Assembly (NCBI GenBank): GCA_964528085.1
Contig: CAZGRE010000011.1
Span: forward strand, 1 to 38,701
Source: B2-G16 sp964528085
GTDB lineage: Bacteria > Bipolaricaulota > Bipolaricaulia > UBA7950 > UBA9294
Direction of reading: 5' to 3'
Length of the DNA stretch: 38,701 nt
A model generated the notes under the pieces. That model saw only the letters and a program-made list of their open reading frames with translations. It ran no database searches and was not told the origin of the DNA. The position numbers and the translations under genes were made by a program. Positions 32,364-38,701 of this stretch are shown here, in pieces. The first letter of the stretch is position 1. Each line of letters starts with the position of its first letter.

Positions 32364-34295
32364 ATGAACGAGGACTACGCGAGCGAGACGACCGAACGGA
32401 GCGAACACCTGGTCGGATACGTCCCGCTCCGGGAGGGGACCCCCGCCCTGTACGCAAAGCTCGGATTCCGCTGCGGCCTCGAGATCCACCAGCAGCTAAA
32501 AACCGAGAAGAAGCTCTTCTGCCGCTGCCCGGCCGGCCTCTATCAGGAGGAGGGGGAGTACGACGCCCAGCTCGTCCGGCATATGCGCCCGACGTTGAGC
32601 GAGCTCGGGGAGTACGACGGCACGGCCCTGATGGAGTTCAAGACGAAGAAGAACATCATCTACCGGATCAAGGGCGAGACCGCCTGCACGTACGACATCG
32701 ACGACACCCCGCCGTTCCCGTTAAACCGGAAGGCGCTACGAATCGCGATCGAGATCGCCCTCCTCCTCCGGACGAGCATCGTCGGCGAGCTGCACATAGC
32801 GAGGAAGCAGTACCTCGACGGGAGCATCCCGACCGGCTTCCAACGGACGGCGATCGTCGGGATCGACGGCGAGATCCCGCTAGCGAACAAGACGGTTCGG
32901 ATCCGGCAGCTGAGCATCGAGGAGGACTCCTGCCGCGAGGTGAGCGATGTCGGGCACGAGCGGGTTTACACCACCGACCGGCTCGGGATACCCCTCGTCG
33001 AGACGGTGACCGAGCCGGATCTTCTGACCCCGCACGAAGCAGCAGAGGCGGCCGACTACATCTGCTACCTCGCCCGGAGCACGGGGAAGGTGAGGGTGGG
33101 GAGTGGAGCGGCGCGCCAGGACGTGAACGTCAGCATCGCGGGAGGGACGCGGGTCGAGATCAAGGGGGTGCAGCATATCCGCTGGATACCCCGCCTCACC
33201 CACAACGAGGCGTTCCGGCAGAAGGCCCTCCTCTTGATACGAGACGAACTCCTCTCCCGGATCGGAGACCCGCCGGATTGGTCGATCGGGAGGGTCGAGC
33301 TTCCTCCCGAAGATCTCCTTCCCGGCCTGGCTCAACCCGGTCACCGGGCGGTGGCACTCAACCTACCCGGATTCGCCGGGATCCTTCCGTTTTTCACCTC
33401 ACCCGGCCGGACGTTCGCCGATGAGATATCGGACCGAGTCAAGGTGATCGCGTGCATCGAGAAGCCGAACATGACCTCATCCGAGGAGGGGCTCCTCCCG
33501 CAGGATCGCTGGGATGAGATCCGCTCCCTCCTTCATACCGGAGGCGGCGACGCCCAGATCATCATCTGGGGGCCGGCCGACGACATCGAGACCGCGGTCG
33601 AAGCGGTCGATGAGCGCTGCCGGCTCGCGTTCGTCGGGGTCCCGAACGAGACGAGGAAGGCCCTCCCCGACGGTACGACCGTCTTCGAGCGCGTCCTCCC
33701 CGGGCCGGATCGGATGTACCCGGACACCGACTCCGCCCCGATCCCGATCGACGACGATACGATCGCCGCGGCGGCGGCGAACCTCCCCGAGCCGGTGGTC
33801 GAGAAGATGCGGAGCCTCGCCGGCTGGAGGATCCCACCGGACACGCACCGGTACATCCTCAGGCGGAACCTCTTCCCCATTCTCAGGTTCTCGATCGAGG
33901 AGGCGGGCCTCCCCCCGGTATTCGCCGGGACCCTCCTCGGCCACACGGTGAGAAGCGTCCTAGGGGACGGGGAGGTGGACACCGCCCGGCTCAGATGGCT
34001 GATCGAGGGGGTCATGAGCCGTCGGCTCGAGATCGAGATCCTCCGGGAGCTCGTCCCGCTCGCCCTCTCGGACCGGGAGGCGGACCTCGACGGGCTCCTT
34101 AAGCGGGTCGGCTACAGGGCATGCAGCGAGGACGAGATCCGAGACCGCCTGCGGGCGATCAAGGAGGATCTGCAGGGGAGGATGAGGCGGGATGAGGGAT
34201 CAGCCGAGTTTGTGATCGGCCTTCTCCGTCCGATCGCCCTCGGGAACATCCCGCTCCGGGAACTCGCCCGGATCGTGCGGGAGGAGCTGCAATGA
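32364..34295 (+). CDS. gatE: Glutamyl-tRNA(Gln) amidotransferase subunit E
   Basis: 643 residues, the archaeal-type GatE (family about 620-640). GatE activates Glu-tRNA(Gln) by phosphorylation and, with ammonia from GatD, makes Gln-tRNA(Gln). It shares the GatB kinase core: GFRCGLEIHQQLKTEKKLFCRCP, then YDIDDTPPFPLN, SIEEDSCREV, GIPLVETVTEPD and VRVGSGAARQDVNVSI. Between about 290 and 400 it carries the AspRS-like GAD insertion that separates GatE from GatB, and it ends in a YqeY-like tail domain. I start at MNEDYASE (32364); the frame is open 29 codons upstream without family resemblance. ATGA overlap with gatD. Such a pair is normally confined to archaea. Confidence 0.93.
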   Translation: MNEDYASETTERSEHLVGYVPLREGTPALYAKLGFRCGLEIHQQLKTEKKLFCRCPAGLYQEEGEYDAQLVRHMRPTLSELGEYDGTALMEFKTKKNIIYRIKGETACTYDIDDTPPFPLNRKALRIAIEIALLLRTSIVGELHIARKQYLDGSIPTGFQRTAIVGIDGEIPLANKTVRIRQLSIEEDSCREVSDVGHERVYTTDRLGIPLVETVTEPDLLTPHEAAEAADYICYLARSTGKVRVGSGAARQDVNVSIAGGTRVEIKGVQHIRWIPRLTHNEAFRQKALLLIRDELLSRIGDPPDWSIGRVELPPEDLLPGLAQPGHRAVALNLPGFAGILPFFTSPGRTFADEISDRVKVIACIEKPNMTSSEEGLLPQDRWDEIRSLLHTGGGDAQIIIWGPADDIETAVEAVDERCRLAFVGVPNETRKALPDGTTVFERVLPGPDRMYPDTDSAPIPIDDDTIAAAAANLPEPVVEKMRSLAGWRIPPDTHRYILRRNLFPILRFSIEEAGLPPVFAGTLLGHTVRSVLGDGEVDTARLRWLIEGVMSRRLEIEILRELVPLALSDREADLDGLLKRVGYRACSEDEIRDRLRAIKEDLQGRMRRDEGSAEFVIGLLRPIALGNIPLRELARIVREELQ

Positions 34296-35671
34296 ACCCA
34301 AGGGAGGGATACAAGGGGGATGCGCTCGTGGCACTCGAGCGGTTCGAAGCGAGCGTATGGGACGAGGTCGCGATCGAGACGAGCCGCGGGAGCTTCCGCG
34401 GGATAATCCTCCCCCGCTCCGAGTTCGACGACTCCGATCACCTCGTCCTCAAGCTCGCAAGCGGCTACAACGTCGGTATCGACGTCCACACGATCCGCAC
34501 GGTTAAGAGGCTGGGGAAGCGGGAGGCGCACTACAAGATCCCGGAGAAGGAGTTCCCGACATCCCCGGACAAGCCGAACATCAAGCTCCTCGGGACCGGG
34601 GGAACGATCGCATCCCGGCTCGACTACCGGACCGGGGCTGTCATACCTGCGTTCTCACCCGGAGAGCTGTACGGCGCCGTCCCCGAGCTCGCCGACATCT
34701 GCAACCTGTCGACGGAGGAGCTGTTCGCCGTCTTCTCGGAGAACATGGGTCCGAAGGAGTACATCGCCCTCGCGAAGGCGATCGGCCGCGAGATCGAGAA
34801 TGGGATCGACGGGATCGTCGTCGGTCACGGGACGGACACGATGCACCATACGGCGAGTGCCCTGTCGTTCATGGTCCAGAACCCGCCCGTCCCGATCGTG
34901 ATGGTCGGCTCGCAGCGCTCATCCGACCGGCCGTCGTCCGACGCCGCCCTCAACCTGATCCACGCCACCACCGCCGCCGGGAGGTCGGAGATCGCCGAAG
35001 TGATGGTCTGCATGTTCGGCCCGACCTCGGACGAGTACGGCCTCCTCCACCGCGGCACGCGCGTGCGGAAGATGCATTCATCCTACCGCTCGACGTTCAG
35101 GACGATCGGGGACATCCCCCTTGCCATCGTCACCCGCGACAGCGTCCGCCCGCTCCGGGACGACTACAACCGCCGCCGCGACGATCGGAAGGTCGAGCTC
35201 TATCCGTTCTTCGAGGAGAGGATCGCGCTCCTCTACTACTATCCGAACATGCACCGGGACATCATCGACTCCCTCGTCGACAACGGCTACAAGGGGATCG
35301 TCATCGCCGGTACCGGCCTCGGCCACGTGAACAAGCCGGTCTACCCGGCGATCGAGCGGGCCGTCTCGGCCGGAGTCGCGATCTACATGACGGTGCAGAC
35401 CCTGTGGGGATACGTCCACATGTTCGTCTACGACACCGGGCGCGACCTGATGGCGAAGGGGATCATCCCAGCGGAGAACATGCTCCCCGAGGTCGCCTAC
35501 ATCAAGCTCGGCTGGGCCCTCGGCCAGACCGACGATCTGGAAGAGGTGAGAAGGCTGATGCTCACCCCGATCGCAGGCGAGATCACCGAGCGCGAGCCGC
35601 ACGACGGCTACCTGATCTTCCAGGGCGGGATGCCGGAGATCGAGGAGTTCCTGAAGCGGGTGCACAAATAA
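34292..35671 (+). CDS. gatD: Glutamyl-tRNA(Gln) amidotransferase subunit D
   Basis: 459 residues, archaeal-type GatD. An N-terminal SH3-like domain (1 to about 75) precedes an L-asparaginase-like domain that hydrolyses Gln and passes ammonia to GatE. Asparaginase signatures: LLGTGGTIASR (catalytic Thr about 102) and VVGHGTDTMHHTA (Thr181, Asp182), and Lys260 in RVRKMHSSY, matching the catalytic set described for archaeal GatD. The tail ends GMPEIEEFLKRV. The length and the N-terminal domain separate it from plain asparaginases. Coupled to gatE by ATGA, so both subunits are made together. Confidence 0.94.
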   Translation: MNPREGYKGDALVALERFEASVWDEVAIETSRGSFRGIILPRSEFDDSDHLVLKLASGYNVGIDVHTIRTVKRLGKREAHYKIPEKEFPTSPDKPNIKLLGTGGTIASRLDYRTGAVIPAFSPGELYGAVPELADICNLSTEELFAVFSENMGPKEYIALAKAIGREIENGIDGIVVGHGTDTMHHTASALSFMVQNPPVPIVMVGSQRSSDRPSSDAALNLIHATTAAGRSEIAEVMVCMFGPTSDEYGLLHRGTRVRKMHSSYRSTFRTIGDIPLAIVTRDSVRPLRDDYNRRRDDRKVELYPFFEERIALLYYYPNMHRDIIDSLVDNGYKGIVIAGTGLGHVNKPVYPAIERAVSAGVAIYMTVQTLWGYVHMFVYDTGRDLMAKGIIPAENMLPEVAYIKLGWALGQTDDLEEVRRLMLTPIAGEITEREPHDGYLIFQGGMPEIEEFLKRVHK

Positions 35672-35702
35672 CCGCGGTCCGCCGAAGCCACCGCGCCCAC
35701 TC

Positions 35703-35723
35703 CCCTCTCCCTCTGGGAGAGGG
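35703..35723. repeat. Palindromic repeat / possible terminator after gatD
   Basis: Perfect 9-bp stem CCCTCTCCC/GGGAGAGGG with loop TCT, followed by ttaggg. It lies 31 bp after the gatD stop. The form resembles the dispersed 'ccctctccc...gggagaggg(tt)aggg' palindromes of many bacterial genomes, so it may be a REP-like element, a terminator, or both. Confidence 0.55.
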
Positions 35724-35786
35724 TTAGGGCTTCCTAGAAGAGAGCCATTGTGTCGATCGCAAAGCCCCGGCGGCGTATCCCCGCTA

Positions 35787-36698
35787 TCACGACGAGGCCG
35801 CGATCTCCCTTATGAGGTCACGCAGGCCGACGAACCTCACGCTCAACTCGTGTGAGGTGGAGGTGTAGGGCTCCTTGACATCGCTTGCCACCACGTAACA
35901 GCGAGCATCCGGGTAGCGTCGCACCAGCGCCTTCAGGTTCCCTGCAGTAAAGGCGCCGGCCCTCCACTTCGCCTCCACCGCTACGATCCCGCCTCCCCTC
36001 AGCGGGATCACGAAGTCGACTTCGTGCCCTTTCTTGTCCCTCCAGTAACGGACGTCCCGCATCTGCAGCTTCGCCTGGATCTCGTTCAGCACGAAATGCT
36101 CCCACAGCAGGCCGAAGTCCTCACTCCTTAGGCCGGTCCAACCTCGAAAATAACAGACAAAACCCGTATCGAACGCATAAACCTTAGGTGCAGCCACAAT
36201 TTCGCTCGGTCGATGGGTGCTGTATGGGCGGACGACGTTGGCAACGTAGGTAGCATGTAGTACCGAGAGATAGTTCGAAATGGTGGTACGGCTGACCTCG
36301 CATGGCCGGGCGAAGGCTGTCGCCTCAAAGATCCCGCCGCTTTTCATGAACAGAAGCTCCATGAACCGGAGGAAGGAGTACCGGCGTTCGAGCCGGAACA
36401 GCTCGAGTACGTCCTTGGCCCAAAACGCGTCCATCCACTCCTGAAAATCCCGCTCTGGCAGCTCCGCCGCTAGAAAGAACGGAGGGAGCCCCCCGTGCAA
36501 GAAGCGATGGGCAAGATCGGTCTCTCCGAAGTCCGCAAGGTCGTCCAGGTTCATCGGAGTCAGCCACACCTCGGCCTTCCTCCCGGTCAAGGTGTCTTTG
36601 AACTTGGATGAGACACCGAGAGAGGAGGAACCGGTGGCTAGGATGCGCACATCCGGGTAGTGATCGGCCGCGATCTTGAGGAGCTCCGACGAAGACAA
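35787..36698 (-). pseudogene. AAA/DUF4143 family ATPase, 5'-truncated
   Basis: About 303 residues remain of a protein family normally near 380-430. The C-terminal DUF4143 part is intact, from LHGGLPPFFLA through FEATAFARPCEVSRTTISNYLSVL (winged-helix region) to the nuclease-like YWRDKKGHEVDFVI...IVAVEAKW. The remaining N-terminus begins SELLKIAADHYPDVRILATGSSSL, the sensor-1 strand that in full-length members directly follows Walker B. Walker A and Walker B are missing, and the bases upstream belong to the CPBP gene. The only start available is a TTG without Shine-Dalgarno, six nt from the CPBP stop and in the same frame. I infer a deletion or recombination fused this remnant to the CPBP gene's end. 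It probably no longer binds ATP. Confidence 0.8.
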
Positions 36699-36704
36699 TA
36701 GCTT

Positions 36705-37538
36705 TCATACGTCTCGCCTCGAACGTTCCGATCGCACCAGCCGCTTCGCGCCTGTTGCGACAACGACGACGACAGCTGTCAGCACGAACAGCGCCGCCGA
36801 CACCAGATTGCTTCTCAATTCTGTCACTGCCGTGGGACTGGAGACCATGAAGACAATAGCGCTGCTGGTAATGGCGAAATGAGTTAGCAGCATCAACAAC
36901 ATGCTGGCCTTGGCGTTGTTGTGAATCCACGTCATGATCACGGTCTCCGCAATGGGAGCCACGGCCAACACAATCAGGAAGGGGACGACACCCGTCCCGA
37001 ACTTCTGCACGGCCAAGTAGTTGATCGGAGCGTGCCACAGTGCCCACCCTACACCCACAATAAGGGCCGCGGTCAACGCATTGTGACGTTCCAGTAGCTT
37101 GGGTAAGGCAAATCCCCGCCAGCCGAACTCCTCCATCAAGCAAGCCATTAACGCGATCGGAACGGCGAACACGAGCTTGTCAGCGATGTCGATCGGTGCG
37201 AGCGGTCCACCGATCAGACCCTGAATCAAGTAGCTCACACCATAGATCGTCGGAACCGTGAGCAGAGCTGCCGCGTACCACTTCGGGTGAACCCGCCATC
37301 TTCCCGCCCTACGGAACAGTTCTCTGACTCCGTCCTTCCCGTCAACCATCCGCGCGAACAGAATTCCGAATACGCTGGGGCTGGCCACAAAAAACACGAG
37401 GACAACATGCGCAAAACCCGGTCCCTTCACTGGATCGATCGGTACTAAAGCGATGATCGCCGCCATGAGGATCCAGGTCCATGCGACAATGAAGGCCAGA
37501 AAGCCCAGCGCTGGTCTCTTCTTGATGAACTCCCTCAT
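36705..37538 (-). CDS. CPBP family intramembrane metalloprotease
   Basis: 277 residues with about eight hydrophobic helices. CPBP/Rce1-type motifs: EEFGWRG (Glu136, Glu137, Arg141), GWALWHAP (His169) and a third motif around IHNNAKAS (His206, Asn). Bacterial members process or protect against peptides, often bacteriocins; the substrate here is unknown. GAGGAGAGG precedes the ATG. The last codons (RSERSRRDV) abut the truncated AAA gene. Codon use looks less GC-rich than in the core genes. Confidence 0.9.
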   Translation of the reverse strand: MREFIKKRPALGFLAFIVAWTWILMAAIIALVPIDPVKGPGFAHVVLVFFVASPSVFGILFARMVDGKDGVRELFRRAGRWRVHPKWYAAALLTVPTIYGVSYLIQGLIGGPLAPIDIADKLVFAVPIALMACLMEEFGWRGFALPKLLERHNALTAALIVGVGWALWHAPINYLAVQKFGTGVVPFLIVLAVAPIAETVIMTWIHNNAKASMLLMLLTHFAITSSAIVFMVSSPTAVTELRSNLVSAALFVLTAVVVVVATGAKRLVRSERSRRDV

Positions 37539-37703
37539 CCTCTCCTCCTCACGGCAGTAGCTCTGACCGAGATCGGTAACACCGCACCCAACGTACAGGG
37601 ATATCCGAAACGGTACAATCCGACTGCATACACAGCGCTGGCCGGTACGATAACCTTCACCCTTAAAACCAGTCCAAGATGAGAGCTAGCACTTGATCGG
37701 ACA

Positions 37704-37742
37704 CGAGAGGCAGCCCAAGTGCCCTCTCGCTTTGCCTTTTTT
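37704..37742 (+). terminator. Terminator-like hairpin in the leader of the UPF0145 gene
   Basis: CGAGAGG (37704-37710) pairs with CCTCTCG (37723-37729), and TTTTTT follows at 37737-37742. No plus-strand gene ends upstream, so it may be an attenuator for the downstream gene. An alternative stem, GCACTTG (37689-37695) with CAAGTGC (37716-37722), is incompatible with it. The rest of the 250-bp interval 37539-37788 holds no gene that I can support. Confidence 0.4.
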
Positions 37743-37788
37743 AGACCTCAGTGGTTGACTTCCGCTATTCTCTCCTCAAGGAGGGATT

Positions 37789-38349
37789 ATGAAGGCATTT
37801 CGACTGATCGGCTCGCTGGCTTTCGTGCTCGGGTTCTTCACCGCGATCTTCGCCGGGATACCTTGGTACACCTACCACAACCCCATTCTCCCCTGGTGGC
37901 TCAGGATCGCGATCTACTGCCTTGTGGGTGGTATTCTAGTAGTCTTACTGACGGTGGCCGCTGAACAGCGGAGAGGCAAGGCCCCAGGGGAGGAACTCCC
38001 ACCCGGTGAGTTCCAGCCTCGGACATTACTCCAGAATTCTGCGGAAGTCCCGGGTCGCGAGATCACCGAGGTCTTGGGTTTGGTCCAGGGGCACACTATC
38101 TTTGCCATCTGGCTCGGAAGGGACCTTTCTGCCCTGGTGCGACTCCTCCTTGGCGGCGAGCTGATTGAGTACACGGAGATGATGGGGCGGGCGCGCAAGG
38201 TGGCCGCCGATCGGATGATAGCCCAGGCCGAGGAGCTGGGAGCTGACGCGATCATCAACGTCCGTTTCATGACGACCAGCGTCATCGGCAGTGCCGCTGA
38301 GCTCTTGGCTTACGGCACAGCCGTTAAACTCAGCAGTCCGGCCACCTGA
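37789..38349 (+). CDS. UPF0145 (YbjQ)-family protein with N-terminal membrane helices
   Basis: 186 residues. Two N-terminal helices (IGSLAFVLGFFTAIFAGI and LRIAIYCLVGGILVVLLTVA) precede a UPF0145/DUF74 domain (about 88-182) with the family phrases LGLVQGHTIFAIWLGRDLSA, LLGGELIEYTEMMGRARKVA and GADAIINVRFMTTSV...AYGTAVKL. YbjQ domains are small pentameric folds of unknown role, sometimes called heavy-metal-binding. Most are soluble, so the membrane anchor is a variation. AAGGAGGG lies just upstream of the ATG. Confidence 0.88.
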   Translation: MKAFRLIGSLAFVLGFFTAIFAGIPWYTYHNPILPWWLRIAIYCLVGGILVVLLTVAAEQRRGKAPGEELPPGEFQPRTLLQNSAEVPGREITEVLGLVQGHTIFAIWLGRDLSALVRLLLGGELIEYTEMMGRARKVAADRMIAQAEELGADAIINVRFMTTSVIGSAAELLAYGTAVKLSSPAT

Positions 38350-38439
38350 TGGACAAAGACCCAATGGGCGGAAGTGGTTGTATGGAGTTACCCCTTACCA
38401 CGAGAAGGCTAACGAACGCGCGTTCTACATTCAGTCCCC

Positions 38440-38618
38440 CAGGCTCCAGAGCTTTTTCGCAGCATATGCGGAGGCTCTGCTCGTCCAAGCTCAGTCCCGC
38501 CACCAGTCTCTTCAGTTGGCCGTCCTCCCGTTCCAGGCCCTTGACGCGCAGTTCGCTGGGGCTTAACCTCTTTTACCGCGTTCACGATCTCGGCTTGCGT
38601 AAGCCTCGACCGCCGCAT
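38440..38618 (-). pseudogene. Decayed IS3-family transposase OrfA
   Basis: Minus strand. An ATG with AGGAGG upstream begins MRRSRLTQAEIVNAVKEV, the opening of IS3-type OrfA helix-turn-helix proteins. The HTH middle (about 30 residues) is missing, and a shifted frame resumes with SELRVKGLEREDGQLKRLVA and GLSLDEQSL, the leucine-zipper end of OrfA (compare the usual ELRRLKELEEENRRLKRLVADLSLDNQAL). An internal deletion plus frameshift makes it inactive. No OrfB is recognisable in the ~90 bp up to the UPF0145 gene; the sequence tggacaaagaccc at 38350 may be near the element's end, but this is not secure. Confidence 0.65.
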
Positions 38619-38701
38619 GCCGATCCTCCTCTCCGGGAGCGTGAAGCAGAGGGCGATTTTCATGTTCTCATCGGCCCAGACTTTCGGGTGAAGGATGCAA
38701 C

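Noticed and set aside
34292..35671. Plain L-asparaginase instead of GatD
   Set aside because: The N-terminal SH3-like domain, the length of 459 residues and coupling to GatE identify it as the amidotransferase subunit.
36325..37143. 272-codon minus-strand frame overlapping the AAA and CPBP genes, as a possible missing N-terminus of the AAA protein
   Set aside because: It shows no Walker A or B and translates the CPBP gene in a wrong frame, so the AAA N-terminus is truly absent.
37539..37680. Promoter of the CPBP gene (for example TTGTAC-17-TACGTT)
   Set aside because: Each box matches consensus at only about half of the positions; not better than chance.
37689..37729. H-type pseudoknot formed by both stems upstream of the UPF0145 gene
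   Set aside because: There are no bases between the 3' arms to span a 7-bp stem, so both stems cannot form together; treated as alternative hairpins.
1..38701. CRISPR array, rRNA genes, integrase or plasmid origin
   Set aside because: No regularly spaced repeats, rRNA sequence, integrase or iteron cluster could be seen anywhere in the window.

Overview
The window is about 38.7 kb of GC-rich bacterial chromosome, densely packed and mostly housekeeping. Ribosomal protein S1, HU, Era, FabF, bacterial-type PheS and CysS, the MEP-pathway kinase IspE and an Mrp/Mbh-type cation antiporter point to a free-living bacterium. I cannot name the lineage from sequence alone. A deep-branching, thermophile-related phylum (for example a Bipolaricaulota/Acetothermia-like organism) would fit, but that is only a guess. 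The most unexpected feature for a bacterium is a complete archaeal-type GatD-GatE pair for making Gln-tRNA(Gln).

Layout. 1-2.4 kb: a secreted twelve-repeat beta-propeller protein lying beyond the 3' end of a tRNA-Gln gene. 2.9-5.3 kb: MEMO-family gene, yicC and gmk, interrupted by a 100-N assembly gap that looks artificial. 5.3-10.7 kb, minus strand: a six-gene string read as amidohydrolase (HutI-like), ispE, cmk, plsC, rpsA, hup. 10.9-15.7 kb, plus strand: era, a PAS-GAF-GAF-GAF-GGDEF diguanylate cyclase, a GNAT-like gene and deoC. 15.8-17.4 kb: an orphan ATP synthase epsilon gene coupled to fabF, meeting a lone pheS on the other strand. 18.5-20.5 kb: an M24 aminopeptidase and a PKD lipoprotein. 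20.6-25.0 kb: a seven-gene Mrp/Mbh antiporter module in Mbh order, one subunit of which is fused to a solute-binding-protein-like domain. 25.0-29.1 kb: a HAD phosphatase and a three-gene ABC-2 exporter. 29.1-32.2 kb: a small membrane protein, cysS, a HAD phosphatase and a Cys/Pro-rich anchored protein. 32.4-35.7 kb: gatE-gatD. 35.7-38.7 kb: an accessory-looking end with a palindromic repeat, a truncated AAA/DUF4143 gene, a CPBP protease, a UPF0145 protein and a decayed IS3-type orfA.

Regulation visible in the sequence. Sigma70-like promoters (TTGACA-like, 17-18 bp, TATAAT-like) can be read in most divergent intergenic regions. In four of them the two -35 boxes overlap or lie within 8 bp of each other. 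At least two genes (the MEMO gene and pheS) have a good -10 box 8-10 nt before the ATG and no Shine-Dalgarno, suggesting leaderless mRNAs. Within operons, ATGA or GTGA overlaps are the rule.

The best candidates for something not well described are the Mrp subunit carrying a ligand-binding-type domain, the bacterial GatDE next to a bacterial-type (U1-A72) tRNA-Gln, and the recurrent back-to-back promoter layout.
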